Shown: positions 46,814 through 57,276, counted from the stretch's first letter. The stretch: DNA of 64,000 bases from CAVTHW01 sp963734625 (GCA_963734625.1 CAVTHW010000022.1:62001-126000), one strand, 5' to 3'. The notes: generated by a model not told the origin, from the letters alone. Made by a program: numbers and translations.

Positions 46814-47071
46814 TCAGGATCGCTCCGCGATGGCGGTACTGCCGCGCCAACTGCTCTGGAAGGCGAGGCAGGTCGTAGCGTTGAAGACCGTGTCCTGCCG
46901 GAAGCTGGCTTCGTCAGTGAAAATCAGGGCCCGGTTTTGCGTGCGGGCCAGCATCGGGGAAGTCCAGATCCCGGTATCCAAACCGTACGCCACCGGACCA
47001 CTGTCGAGAATGTCACCGAGTTGGGTGCGCTGTTCGGCCGTCAGAAGCGGCGGCCGTCCCGTTCCGCTTCC
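46814..47071 (-). pseudogene. IS630-family transposase remnant, internally deleted
   Basis: Reading the minus strand, GTGRPPLLTAEQRTQLGDIL and SGPVAYGLDTGIWTSPML match the second helix-turn-helix of IS630-type transposases. It then jumps directly to ALIFTDEASFRQD, the first Asp motif of the DDE domain. About 80-90 residues normally lie between, so an internal deletion occurred. The frame ends about 40 residues later, so most of the catalytic domain is missing as well. A TAA immediately precedes the visible part. No terminal inverted repeats were identified. Confidence 0.75.
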
Positions 47072-47132
47072 TTAACTGAAGCGGACCAACTCCCTTTACC
47101 TCTGCGCGGCTGTATAACACTCCTGGCAACGG

Positions 47133-47187
47133 GGAATCTGCAACTTACAGATTCCAACCAAGGGTTCGAATCTCACCCTCACCGCCA
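47133..47187 (+). other. tRNA-like 3' half (anticodon-type arm, T arm, CCA), not a complete tRNA
   Basis: GGAATCTG (47133-47140) and CAGATTCC (47148-47155) form an 8-bp stem with a 7-nt loop. A GGGTTCGAATCTC T-loop-like motif follows, then CACCCTCACCGCCA ending in CCA at 47187, similar to the 3' end of bacterial serine tRNAs. The T stem has two mismatches, the loop lacks the universal T33, and no matching GGTGAGG 5' acceptor or D arm is present. It is probably a tRNA-derived fragment or integration scar beside the transposase remnant. Confidence 0.35.
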
Positions 47188-47336
47188 GGTCTTTTAGAAT
47201 CAATCATTACCGGTAACGAAGAGTTGCGCCGTCCCGTATTCGGCGAGTCGAGGCTGCTTTCATCATCGAGTCTGAAGCGAGCGATATGATGTGGGCAGGG
47301 ATACATCTTCAGTCAAGCACTGCGCTGAACCTGCTT

Positions 47337-48200
47337 ATGGAACCGATAAGAACACTCATTGACGTGCAGGGCGCCGCACCTGGATACTTGCTGCCCGATG
47401 AGCTCCGGGTAATGTATGGCGGCGATTTGAAGTTCACGGCACTCTCGGGCGCGCGCCCCTACGTGGTCGGGAACTTCGTGTCGACCCTCGACGGAGTAAT
47501 CAGCTTCGGGATTCCTGGCCAATCGGGCGGCGGCACAATCAGCGGTTCGGACGAGGCGGACCGCTTCATCATGGGACTGCTCCGAGCCTCGGTGGATGCC
47601 GTCGTCGTCGCGGCGGGGACAGTTCAAGAGGTAAGCCCGAGCCACCTTTGGATTGCGGAATCCATCTATCCCGAGGCCAAGGGTCTCTATGCCGGCTACC
47701 GGCGAGGAGTTCTGCACAAGGCGGGGCATCCACTGCTGGTCATCGTCAGCGGGAGCGGCAGATTGGATTTGGACAGAGCTATCTTCCACACACCCGGCGC
47801 CCGAGCCCTGATCGTCACCACGGAGTCGGGCAAGCATCACTTAGCCAGTCTCGGCGTGAAAGCCCTGGATTCTACAGAAGTGGCCGCCCTCGACGATAGC
47901 GGCGGCTTGATCGACCCTTCCGCCATCCTGGCGCTCCTGCATGCTGAATTCGGCGTGCGAATAGTGCTCCATGAAGGGGGCGCGACTCTCTACGGCAACT
48001 TCATGGCGCACGGACTGGTGGATGAGGTCTTCCTTACCCTGGCTCCGCAGATCGCCGGTCGCGCGAAAGAGCGCCCACGCCCGGGCATGGTGGCTGGCGT
48101 GGAATTCCTTCCCGAAACTGCGCCGTGGTTCAATCTGGTGAGCGCCAAGCAAACGGGCAGCCACCTCTACCTGCGTTATCGAGTGAAGAGCGGAGCCTGA
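47337..48200 (+). CDS. RibD C-terminal-like pyrimidine/dihydrofolate reductase family protein
   Basis: About 287 residues from the ATG at 47337, where the family N-terminus begins (MEPIRTLIDVQG); an ATG at 47286 adds 17 residues. The reductase fold is shown by RPYVVGNFVSTLDGVISFG, the NADPH-site DAVVVAAGTVQEV, and IVLHEGGATLYGNFMAHGLVDEVFLTLAPQIAGR. It lacks the deaminase domain of true RibD (present at 39690-40793), so it is a paralogue of unknown substrate. It is the only intact gene between the mobile remnants and fumC. Confidence 0.85.
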   Translation: MEPIRTLIDVQGAAPGYLLPDELRVMYGGDLKFTALSGARPYVVGNFVSTLDGVISFGIPGQSGGGTISGSDEADRFIMGLLRASVDAVVVAAGTVQEVSPSHLWIAESIYPEAKGLYAGYRRGVLHKAGHPLLVIVSGSGRLDLDRAIFHTPGARALIVTTESGKHHLASLGVKALDSTEVAALDDSGGLIDPSAILALLHAEFGVRIVLHEGGATLYGNFMAHGLVDEVFLTLAPQIAGRAKERPRPGMVAGVEFLPETAPWFNLVSAKQTGSHLYLRYRVKSGA

Positions 48201-48214
48201 GCCGGCGCTCTTGT

Positions 48215-49573
48215 TCAGGTCTGGCTGCGGGGGTCGAGCAACCGCTCCAATTCGGCGGACGGGATGCCGCTGCGCTCGCGGGCGACCTCCCGGATCGTAC
48301 GGCCGCTGGCGCTCGCTTCCTTAGCCAGCGCGGCGGCCTGTTCATAACCGATGACCGGAGCCAGCGCGGTTACCATGGCCAAGGACTGCTCAACGAAGGC
48401 GGCAGCGCGTTTCCGGTTGGCTTCCAGCCCGCGCACCAGACGCGTCTCGAAATTCCGGGTACCCGAGGCCAGCAGATCGATCGAATCCAACAAATCCCAC
48501 GCTATTAGGGGCAGCATCACGTTCAATTCGAAATTGCCCGCCGCAGCGCACCAGACGATGGCGGAATCGTGCCCAATCACCTGCGCGCACACCATCAGCA
48601 GGCTCTCGGCAATGACCGGGTTGACCTTGCCGGGCATCATGCTCGAGCCAGGTTGCGTGGCGGGCAATTGAAGCTCGCCGATGCCGCAGCGCGGCCCTGA
48701 GCCGAGCCAGCGGATGTCGTTGGCGATCTTGACCAGTGCCAGCGCGTAGTTCCGCAGCGCAGCGGACAGGAAGGCCGCGGCGTCACGCGCGCCCTGCGCC
48801 TCGAAATGGTTGGAGGCTTCGCGAAGCGGCAGGCCGGTGCGGGTGGCCAGTTCCGCAATTACAGCAGACGCGAAGCCCTGGGGCGCGTTGAGCCCGGTGC
48901 CGATCGCGGTGCCGCCGAGGGCCAGTTCGCACATGCCAGGCAACGCTGACTCCAAGCGTTCGCGTGCCGCCTCCACTTGCCGTGCGTATCCCGAAAACTC
49001 CTGCCCCAGCCGCATGGGAACGGCGTCCTGAAGGTGCGTGCGGCCGACCTTGATCACGTCGTCGAATTCGCGGGTCTTCGCCTCCAGCGCTCCCTGCAGG
49101 TCTTGCATGGCGGGCAGCAAATGACCGCGAACGGTCTCAACGGCCGCCAGATGCAGGGCAGTGGGGATCACGTCATTGCTGGACTGCCCGCGGTTGACTT
49201 CATCGTTCGGGTGGGCGCGCGCCAGGCGGCCAATCACCTCGTTGGCGTTCATGTTGGTTGAGGTGCCGCTGCCGGTCTGGAAGACGTCTACAACGAAGGC
49301 GTCGTCGTGGCGGCCTTCGGCAACCTCATTGGCGGCGGCTTCGATGGCAGCGGCCTTGGCTTGCGGCAGGTGACCCATGTGGCCGTTCACCTGAGCGGCG
49401 GCGGCCTTAATCATGCCGAGGGCGCGCAGGAACGGGCGCTGAAAGCGCATCCGGCTGATGGGGAAGTTCTCCACCGCCCGGGCGGTCTGCGCCCCGTAGA
49501 GTGCTTCCCGCGGCACACGCATCTCGCCCATGCTGTCGCGCTCAATTCTGTAATCCTGCACCTCGCGCTTCAA
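48215..49573 (-). CDS. fumC: Class II fumarate hydratase
   Basis: A 452-residue fumarase/aspartase-superfamily enzyme. Signatures: ALYGAQTARAVENFPIS, QTGSGTSTNMNANEVI, GRTHLQDAVPMRLGQEF (catalytic His region) and the superfamily loop GSSMMPGKVNPV with the active-site Ser. NVMLPLIAWDLLDSIDLLA marks it as FumC rather than aspartase or argininosuccinate lyase. It converts fumarate to malate in the TCA cycle, as a tetramer. TTG start with GGAGGG 8 nt upstream. The C-terminus is slightly short of the usual 460-467 aa but complete. Confidence 0.92.
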   Translation of the reverse strand: MKREVQDYRIERDSMGEMRVPREALYGAQTARAVENFPISRMRFQRPFLRALGMIKAAAAQVNGHMGHLPQAKAAAIEAAANEVAEGRHDDAFVVDVFQTGSGTSTNMNANEVIGRLARAHPNDEVNRGQSSNDVIPTALHLAAVETVRGHLLPAMQDLQGALEAKTREFDDVIKVGRTHLQDAVPMRLGQEFSGYARQVEAARERLESALPGMCELALGGTAIGTGLNAPQGFASAVIAELATRTGLPLREASNHFEAQGARDAAAFLSAALRNYALALVKIANDIRWLGSGPRCGIGELQLPATQPGSSMMPGKVNPVIAESLLMVCAQVIGHDSAIVWCAAAGNFELNVMLPLIAWDLLDSIDLLASGTRNFETRLVRGLEANRKRAAAFVEQSLAMVTALAPVIGYEQAAALAKEASASGRTIREVARERSGIPSAELERLLDPRSQT

Positions 49574-49870
49574 GCGTCATCCCTCCACTTCACCGTACCA
49601 CCGCAAGTCTTTGGCCTCCCGTCCGCACCTGGTTGTCATTTGATCCCCCCTCCAGACCACAACATATGGATAACAAAGAGCGATCCATGCGTGGGTGGAG
49701 TCGGCACGCAGGTGCGGCAGCACATTTTGAGCTTTTTCGAGGAGCGCGTGGACGTCTCGATCGCGTGCTCCTTTCGCAGCTTCCGAAGAAGCTCCGGAGA
49801 TACGAATCCGCCTTCCAGGAAACGGAGTTCTGGCGCCAGCCGCGGGCCGGCGCTACGACGATCTCAGGGA
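49574..49870. other. Intergenic region without recognisable gene
   Basis: Between the divergent fumC and padR genes. Reading frames here have no family resemblance. Only the fumC SD (GGAGGG near 49580-49586) and the padR promoter just after this stretch are recognisable. Confidence 0.5.
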
Positions 49871-49900
49871 TTGACAAACTCACTCTAAATCCGATATACT
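49871..49900 (+). promoter_or_regulatory. padR promoter
   Basis: -35 TTGACA (49871-49876), an 18-nt spacer, -10 TATACT (49895-49900), 12 nt before the padR ATG. The heptamer AATCCGA occurs just before the -10 and again just after it, 15-16 nt apart, a candidate direct-repeat operator. Confidence 0.65.
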
Positions 49901-49912
49901 GCAATCCGAGTT

Positions 49913-50266
49913 ATGAAACACGACCACGAGAAGTTCATTCCGCTGGCTCCGGCGACGCTGCACATCCTGCTTGCCCTGGCCGCCGAAGACCTCCACGGTT
50001 ACGCGATCATGCAGGAGGTGGCCCGGCAGTCGGAGGGACGCTACAAGCTGGGGCCGGGCACGCTCTACGACAATCTGCAACGTCTGCTCGACCAGGGCCT
50101 GGTGCGTGAGATGGGCCGCCGGGCCTCGGACACCGATTCCCGCCGGCGCTACTACCGCCTCAACGCGGCGGGCCAGAGCGTGCTCGCCGCCGAAGTGAAG
50201 CGCCTGGAGGGAGTGGTCCGAGAAGCCCGGCTCCATCTGGAGGTTCCACAACACGGGAGGGCTTGA
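49913..50266 (+). CDS. PadR-family transcriptional regulator
   Basis: A 117-residue winged-helix protein: PLAPATLHILLALAAEDLHGYAIMQEV, YKLGPGTLYDNLQRLLDQGLV (recognition helix) and RRRYYRLNAAGQSVLAAEVKRL. It lies 4 nt upstream of a short membrane-protein gene, with which it forms an operon. It is unlike the two other PadR regulators in this window in that no ABC permease follows. A good sigma-70 promoter sits directly in front. Confidence 0.9.
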   Translation: MKHDHEKFIPLAPATLHILLALAAEDLHGYAIMQEVARQSEGRYKLGPGTLYDNLQRLLDQGLVREMGRRASDTDSRRRYYRLNAAGQSVLAAEVKRLEGVVREARLHLEVPQHGRA

Positions 50267-50270
50267 AGCG

Positions 50271-50813
50271 ATGGCCCGGAAGCTCTATGTCATCCTACTG
50301 ACGCTGCACCCGGCGCAGTTCCGGCGCCGGTTTGCGCTCGAGATGCTCGCTATCTTCGACGAAGCCTCGGCCCAAGGCAGCAAGCTGCCACTGCTCGCCG
50401 ACGGCGTTCTGTCATTGATGCGCCAGTGGGTGTATCCGCACCGGCCGATGGTGGCCGCCCCAGCGCCGGATGACGCCGGAATTCCGGTCTTCTATTCGCT
50501 CGACACCTCTTTGCCGAAACAGCGCTGCATCGTGATGGGCGCCGTCTTGTCGCTGGTGGTGTTCAGCGCCCTTGCGATCATGAACGGACGTGATGAATGG
50601 AGCGCCAGAATCCTGACGGCCGCCTTCGAATCCCAGCCCAACATACTTCGGCTGGATCGGGAGTCGATCGAGCCGTCCGCGTTAACCACCGAATTCAGCT
50701 TTGGCGCGTTGGACTGCGACGGTGACGGAATGCTGTCCACCGCGAAGATGGCTAACGCGCCGGTTGTGCTCCCCGGAAGGGGATTACGTTCTGGTTGCGG
50801 CGGAGGAAGGTAG
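50271..50813 (+). CDS. Hypothetical membrane protein with EF-hand-like loop, possibly truncated
   Basis: A 180-residue protein. The N-terminus LYVILLTLHPAQFRRRFALEMLAIFDEAS is common in acidobacterial proteins encoded after PadR regulators. One membrane helix lies at about 83-100 (MGAVLSLVVFSALAIMNG). Near the end, DCDGDGMLSTAKM resembles a calcium-binding EF-hand loop. The last 15 residues (GRGLRSGCGGGR) look non-native and an alternative frame reads GDYVLVAAEEG, so the end may be frameshifted. 50814-51058 shows no clear gene. Function unknown. Confidence 0.55.
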   Translation: MARKLYVILLTLHPAQFRRRFALEMLAIFDEASAQGSKLPLLADGVLSLMRQWVYPHRPMVAAPAPDDAGIPVFYSLDTSLPKQRCIVMGAVLSLVVFSALAIMNGRDEWSARILTAAFESQPNILRLDRESIEPSALTTEFSFGALDCDGDGMLSTAKMANAPVVLPGRGLRSGCGGGR

Positions 50814-51058
50814 ACCATCGGGAGTCCGCGCGGCGCCAGCGATGCTGCTGGCAGGTGTGAGATGGCCGGTCTCGTGCCGGGCGTGTCCCATGAAGTGCGG
50901 CTGGAGCATCCTGAGTCGGCGTATTCCAACCGCGCGTCGAGGCGTCGTTACCGCACGGCGACGGCCGCGAATGGCGCCTATGCTCAAGACCCGAGTGTTG
51001 TCGGATAGCGGTAATTGCCTTGTGCGTGCCGGGTAGTTCGAGCGCCGAGGAGGATTTT

Positions 51059-52585
51059 GTGAGGCTGCTTGGGGCGGAGCCGCCGGATTTCGCATCTCGC
51101 GCCTACTTGCTGCTGGGCCCGCAGCTCATGAGTCTGGTTCTCACGGGGTGCGCCGTCTGGATCGCGGTCACGGCCCCGCCGTTGTTCCGCACGTCCCTGT
51201 CGACCGTAATCGGAAGGGCGGTGGGTATCGCTCTGCTGGCCTGGATCTGTAACGCCACGGTGCTCGCCGGGCTCTACTTTATCTTTTTAGAGGCGATCTC
51301 GGACCATCTCCGGCGTATCATACGAGCCTCCACGGCGGCCGTGTGGATCGCCCCGGCCACCATCCTTCTGACCGGGCAATCCGCGCCCGCCATTCTCGCC
51401 GCGCTCATTCTGGTGGTCAGCACCACCCGGGCGCTCTACTCCGATTGGCGCTCGGTGCAAGCGGAAACGGACCAGTTCCTCGTGGTGCGGGATGCGGATG
51501 GCATGTTCCAGCATTGCGCTCAGCCGGCGTCCACCTTCTCCGGGCAGTTGGCGTCCGGAGTGACGCTGGCCTTCTTCGTCCAAACCGGCGTGGTGGCGGC
51601 CGTGATGGATTACCCTCTGCTGGCTGCCTGCTGTTTAGCATTCACTGCGGTATTCGTTACGGTGTTCGGCATGACCGTCGGAATGCCTCCACCGGAACGC
51701 CCCGTAGGCTTGCCGCGTTCCATCTTTGGCGTCATCCTGACGGTTTTGCTGGCGGTCGCCCTGACGTTGGGCGGTTCGCTTGGCGGGCTGATGCGGGGGA
51801 CGGCGGCCTGGAATTCCCGGCGGCCCCCAGGGGTGGCCGAGATGGTGCGGGACCTGCTGCGGCAGTGGCTCTACGGCGGCAAGACAGGTACGGCGTCGAA
51901 GTCGTCCGGCACGACAGGGCGCTAGGACCCCTCCGTGCCGGGTTACGAGCCTGCCGCAGCTTACGGGAAAATCGGTCGCAACGAGTTTCCCGGCGTGATC
52001 CTTTGGCCGGCAGTCAAGGCCGTGACCACACTGGTGGCTCCGGTTCCCGCCGGGGTCGGATTCTCGGCGCTCGCTGCCCACCCGCTGGGCATTCCATTTT
52101 CTGGCGAGTATTGGATGTTCCGATCGCCAAACCAACGGCCTCCGTACGGTTCGTTCTTCCAGCGGGGGAGTCCGGCCTGGCTCACATTCTCAACTACGGA
52201 CCGCGCTCCGCTACAAATGGAAGCGCACCACAAGCTGGACAAAGCCATCGACCTAAGCTGTTGCAGCAAGATCCAGATCGCCATCTGGAACACGGACCGT
52301 TATCCGGGAACCGTTGCGCTGGAAGTCATCCTGATCAATAGGGAGCAGCCAAGGCTGCCTTCGCAGAGCCAGAGCCTGGGCACGGCCGCGGTGACGTCAT
52401 CCCCAGGCACCTTGCCGGTTCGCGAAACGCTGGAGTTCCCCGTTCCCATCACGCGCGCGTTGGAGCGGTTCAACGAGTTCAAAGTCGTATTTCACCTCGA
52501 CCGAAAACGCCAGGACAAGAGCGCCCGGATCGAAATCGATCGATTCGTGCTCGTGCCGGCGGGGCAGCGTGTTGAGGACGATTAG
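51059..52585 (+). CDS. Membrane-anchored conserved protein, interrupted by an in-frame TAG
   Basis: The start is GTG at 51059 with GAGGAGG 5 nt upstream. The N-terminal part has six or so membrane helices (LLLGPQLMSLVLTGCAVWIA, GRAVGIALLAWICNATVLAG, VILTVLLAVALTLGGSLGG). The C-terminal part is soluble (NEFPGVILWPAVKAVTTLVAP, PFSGEYWMFRSPNQRPPYGSF, LTFSTTDRAPLQMEAHHKLD, QIAIWNTDRYPGTVALEVIL), a block I recognise from uncharacterised acidobacterial proteins. A TAG at 51923-51925 separates the two parts without a frame change and with only four codons before the next possible start. One ancestral gene is likely. Function unknown. Confidence 0.6.
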
Positions 52586-52632
52586 CAGCGGCCGCCAGCA
52601 ACATTTCGAGCGGTCAATGAAGGGAGGGATGG

Positions 52633-54289
52633 ATGCGTACTCCACGTGCTTTGCGGCTGCTGGCTGTTCTGGCCTGCGTGTGCCTCGTCGCGCTGGCTTT
52701 GGAGGCACTTGGTCAGACAGGAACCGGTGCGCCGGCTGACCAGCGTTCCGGCGGCGGGGGGCTCGATCGAAGGACGTGTTGTCCTGACCGCGACCAATCA
52801 GCCGCTGGCTGGCGTCGACATATCTGTTGCCAACGCGCGGGTTCCTTCGCTGAAATCCGACGCAAACGGCCGCTTCCTCTTCGAGCGGCTGGCGGCCGGC
52901 CGCTACGCACTGATGCTGAGTCCAGTGTCAGGCTACCGTGCCCGCGCCACGATCATCGTCCTCCGCGAGAATCAGAAAGCCACCGGCGTCGAGATCAAGG
53001 CCTACCCCGGCGCGGTGATCAGCGGCCGGGTGCGAGACGCGAAAGGCCGCCCGGTTGCCGGGTTGGTGGTCTCCCCGCTTCGCCTTCATGGCGGCGGCCC
53101 TCGATTCCCGCCGGATCGGCGTACGGCGACATCCACGAATGACCTGGGCGAGTACAAACTGACCGGGCTCGACCCCGGCCGGTACGCGCTCCTGGTGGAG
53201 ACCAGGCGTTCCGCCGTTTCTCCCAAGGAGTGGAAAGACGATGAAACGCTGATGCTTCCCGGTCCGACAGTGGGCGAAGTGCGGACCTATTATCCGAATG
53301 CGACTTCGCTGGATTTCGCGGCGCCTATTCAACTTGAGGTGGGCCAGGCGCGGGAGGGGATGGATATTTCCCTAGCCCGCGTGGAGACGTTTTGCGTGCG
53401 CTCCAAGGTGCTGGATTCTGTCGCGCAGAAGATGAATCGGACCCGCATCCAGATCGCCAGCGAATTCTACTTCGGTGCAGCCTCTCTGGCGGAGGGTGAG
53501 CTCGCGCCGGGGGGCGGATTCGAGGTGTGCGGACTTCCGCCCGGCGCCTACAGCCTGCTGGCCAGTCCGATCGAGCAGGGGCAAGACTCGCGGTACGCGT
53601 CTGAGGCCTTCACGATCACCGACCTCTCGCTCCGGCTGCCGGATCTTCTTCTGCGCCCGCTTATCCAACTCTCGGGCCGCCTGACGGTCGACACCTCATC
53701 CGGGTCCGACGCCAAACCCTTGACCGGCCCCGTTTCGATCAGTCTGAGCGCAATGGGCCGGCCTCTCGTCCTCGATCAGCAAGACAGTGTGCGAGTGACC
53801 GAGCTTGGCCCCTTTGTCATTCCGGCAGTGCTGCCGGCTGAGTACTGGCTCGATGTCCGGACGCCAGCAGGTTTCTACGTCAAGTCGGCTACCGCGGACG
53901 GAAGGGACGCATTGCGGGAACCGCTCAATGCCGCGGGCCGTGAACTCAACGTAGTGCTCGGGCAGGACGGGGCGCAGCTTTCTGTTCTCGCCGTCGGCCC
54001 GAAGAACGATCCACTTGCAGGCGCCATGGTGATCGTTGGGCGCGACCCGCTGCCTTCCTCGTATGCGCCGGGCGAACTGGTGATCACTACGTGCGATCAG
54101 AATGGCCAGGCCACACTGGGGAGCCTCGCGCCAGGTACGTACCGCGTGCTGGTTTTCGCCGATGCATCGGTCGATCAGGCCAACGCGGGCCCGCTCTTCC
54201 TCGCGAATCGAGTGAAGGGCGAGGAACTCACTCTTGGGTCTGGCGAAAGCCGGTCGATCTCCGTTCACGCCGTGGATCGGAAGGACTGA
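52633..54289 (+). CDS. Secreted CRL-domain protein, frameshifted at a G run
   Basis: The signal peptide (ALRLLAVLACVCLVALALEALG) is read from the ATG at 52633. The mature protein continues one frame over after the GGCGGCGGGGGG stretch at about 52757: GSIEGRVVLTATNQPLAGVDISVAN, FLFERLAAGRYALMLSP, AVISGRVRDAKGRPVAGLVV and a final GQATLGSLAPGTYRVLVFAD. These are repeated carboxypeptidase-regulatory-like beta-sandwiches. About 550 residues once joined. Probably an extracytoplasmic, TonB-receptor-like or adhesive accessory; no enzyme domain seen. The next gene starts 4 nt after its stop. Confidence 0.75.
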
Positions 54290-54293
54290 TCCC

Positions 54294-55780
54294 ATGCGGT
54301 GCCTGCTGGCGGCGCTGTTCCTTGCGGGCCTGCTTGCCGTCCCGGCCGCTGGGATCGAAGTGACAGGCCATGTGATCGAGCACGGCTCGGGCGCCCCCCT
54401 GGAGGAGGCGCGCGTCGAGCTTCGCTATCTGGACGGGTCGCAGCGAGCCGTGGCGGCGATCACGGACGACGACGGCCAGTTCCACTTGAAGGTCGGAACC
54501 CAGGAGCGCTGCCGGATCGAGGTCACTAAGCTCGGCTACTCGAACACTGTGTTGTTCGCGTCGATCGAAGGGAATCTCTCGATCACGTTGAGGATGATCA
54601 AAGGCGGGGTGATCGCGGGGCGCGTCACTACGGAATCGGGAGCGCCCGTGCCGCGCGCGTCGATTGTGGTCCTGGGCTCCTCTCTTCTGCAACGGTTGAA
54701 CACGAACAACGCCGTGTTTCCCGCGGCGATGACCGACGCTCAGGGCGCCTATCGTGTGTTTGGGCTTGCACCCGGCAGCTATGCCGTAGGGGTGATCTCC
54801 TCGATGGACGCCACGCCGGCGGGCACCTCCCCGCCGCAATTCCTGTCCATGACCGCCGGCGAGGAGTACACGAACGTCGATTTCACCATACCCACCACGA
54901 GCGCGGGGAGTATCGACGGCCGCGTGGAAGGGGCCACGGTGGAGGGCGAGGTCCTCCTCGCTTTACTGCCGCGGGACTTGCCGGCCGCTCCCCTCGCCAG
55001 GGCGCTGATGGACAGTTCGGGTGGTTTCCGGTTCACCGGCATTCCCGCCGGGATTATACGCTCTTCGCCGCCGCGCCCTCCAGCGGCAGCGGCGGCTACG
55101 CCGGCATTCTCGGCCCGAATCCGGTCTTCGACCGCGTCGAATTGGAGGTTACCGCGGAGAGCCCGCTGGAGACCCGCATTCACATGCAACCAGGCGCGAC
55201 GGCGTCCTTCCAACTCACGGGGCCCGACAACACGCCCGCATCCGCGTGTAGCAGGAACGGAACGTTGGTGCTAACCTCGCTGGAGGTTTGGGGTGCGCAG
55301 GCGGATCGGCGGGCTGAAATCTCCGTATCCGCGCCCCTGACGCTCCGTGGCCTTGCCCCGGCGCGCTACGCCGCCAGTGTGACCGGCCTCCAGGAAGGGT
55401 GCTTCTCTTCGAGCGAAATCATCGTGGACCTAACCGGCGACGTGCCCCCGCTCATTCCTATCCAGGTGTCACCGGGATCCGATCTTCGAGGAAAGCTAGT
55501 CGCCTCGGGACCAAGCGGCGGCGCGCGCCCGGTCGTGTTGCTCTGGCCGAATCCCGGCGGCTTCCATGATGCCGGCCTCTTCGCCCTTCTGCCGGAGGCC
55601 TCGGGCCATTTCACCGCCGATTCCTTGCAACCCGGCCTCTACCGGGTTCTCGCGGTGAGAGAGGAAGATTGGTCCGATCCGCACTGGCAACCGGACTTCT
55701 CCGTGGCTGTCGAGGTCCAACTCCTCAGTGGGACGACCAATGTGGAAATCCCCATGCCCGCGCGCCGTCCCGGCCCCTGA
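54294..55780 (+). CDS. Secreted CRL-domain protein, frameshifted
   Basis: A signal peptide (CLLAALFLAGLLAVPAAG) and CRL modules: IEVTGHVIEHGSGAPLEEARVEL, GVIAGRVTTESGAPVPRASIVV, AYRVFGLAPGSYAVGVIS, then, after a frame change at about 55052, DYTLFAAAPSSGSGGYAG, DLRGKLVASGPSGGARPVVLL and GLYRVLAVREEDW. One missing G in GCCGGG would restore the frame. It pairs with the preceding gene of the same type. Extracytoplasmic; function unknown. Confidence 0.75.
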
Positions 55781-55787
55781 GGCGACC

Positions 55788-55818
55788 TTGGCACTATACG
55801 TGCTGAATTTTGTATAAC
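55788..55818 (+). promoter_or_regulatory. Candidate promoter in an AT-rich leader before the ATP-grasp gene
   Basis: TTGGCA (55788-55793) and TATAAC (55813-55818) with a 19-nt spacer; the spacing is long. The 55795-55916 leader is clearly AT-richer than its surroundings. It otherwise holds no gene. Confidence 0.35.
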
Positions 55819-55916
55819 TATGAAAACAAATCACTTATCTAAGATAAACAAGACCTCAGACCCTTCCCTTCTTGGCTTCCATGTGCGATATTGAAGGTAA
55901 GGAATAGAGCATTACC

Positions 55917-57276
55917 ATGACCGTATTAGGCGAGGCAGTTGCTCGCTACCACAAGCTCATCGAGTCGGAACCATTTAGCAATCTCGCTTGGGCCGACGAA
56001 CTGCAGGAGAAGATGTCCGCTGCCAACCTCATGGAAGGCACGCGCCCGATCTGTCCTGTCCTGCGGCCCCACTTCCTCAGCCGGCGCCAGTACGCCTCGC
56101 TGGTCAAGGCCGCCGAAGCGTTGTGCTCGGCCATCGATCGAGTGAAACAGATGGTTTTGGCCAGCCCGCCGCTGCTGGCGAGGATAGGGCTGCTGCCGGC
56201 GGAGAAGATGCTGGCCAGTATCGACCCAGGTTATTCGTACCTGGCCGTGACCAGCCTTCTCGACACCTATCTGAGCAACGGGTCGTTGCGCTTCGTGGGC
56301 TATGACGCTGATTCCACGGCCGGAGTGGCATACGGCAGCGCCTTGGCGGACCTGTTCTATGACGCGCCGCCGATGCGCAAGTTCCGGCGCCAGTATAAGC
56401 TCACCAAATTCGGGGGCGCCAAGCACCTGGTGCATTCGCTGCTGGCGGCCTACAAGCAGTACGGCGGCAAGCTGAAGCCGCGGGTCGGGGTGATGGAGTT
56501 CCGGCAGGCTTTCCAGTCCGGTGATCTCTCCGACTACCAACTGGTCCGGGAGCTCTTGCGCCAGCACGGGCTGGAGGCGGAGGTGGTCTCGCCCGATCAG
56601 CTCGAATACCGGAACGGCGTGCTGCGCCAGGGTGAGTTCACGATCGACCTGGTGTTCCGCCGCGTGAAGGTGCACGAGTTTCTGCTGCGGTTCGACCTCT
56701 CGCACCCCCTGGTGCGCGCCTACCGCGACCACGCCGTATGCATGGTGAACAGTTTCCGCTCGGAACTGGCCCACAAGCGAGCGATTTTCGCTCTCCTCAC
56801 CGACGAAACGCTCACCTCCGGCTTTCCGGCCGCCGAGAAAGCGGCCATCCAGGAATGCATCCCTTGGACCAGGGTCGTAGCGCCCGGCATGACGAAGTAT
56901 GGCGGCAAGAGCGTCGATCTGATGGACTTCATCCTCAAGCATCGTGAGAAGCTGGTGCTGAAGCCCAACGACGACTCCGGCGAGGAGCACATAGTCCAGG
57001 GATTGGCCACGGATGGACGCCGGCTGGGAGCGTGCGGTCAGGAGGGCGGCGCGAACGCCCTACGTCGTGCAAGAGCGGGTCGAGCCGGTGAAGGCCGTCT
57101 TCCCGGTGTACCGTTACGGCGGCATGGAAATGCGCGAGTTGCAGGTGGACATACACCCCCACGCTTACCTGGGCAAGGTGCAAGGCTGCTCGAGTTGGGT
57201 CTCCGAGGTGACCGGCGGCAGCTTCTCCAGCGTAGCCGGCATCGCCCCAACCTACATTTTGGAATCGGGTTCGTAG
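55917..57276 (+). CDS. Circularly-permuted ATP-grasp-like protein, frameshifted
   Basis: About 453 residues. The middle has GYDADSTAGVAYGSALADLF, KPRVGVMEFRQAFQSGDLSDYQ and VDLVFRRVKVHEFLLRFDLS-like segments. The nucleotide-binding end has LVLKPNDDSGEEHIVQG and, after a break at about 57005-57012, AGWERAVRRAARTPYVVQERV. KPNDDSGE...VQERV matches the order seen in permuted ATP-grasp (glutathionylspermidine-synthase-like) proteins. One inserted base in CACGGATGGACG explains the break. It would ligate a carboxylate to an amine or thiol using ATP. Its end overlaps the converging ABC-like gene by 25 nt. Substrate unknown. Confidence 0.7.

Noticed and set aside
49590..49904. 104-codon open frame between fumC and padR
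   Set aside because: No SD, no domain, biased basic composition, and it runs through the padR promoter.
51923..51925. TAG read as pyrrolysine or another recoded amino acid
   Set aside because: No pyl genes are visible, other genes in the window end with TAG normally (arsF, for example), and substitution or error is simpler.
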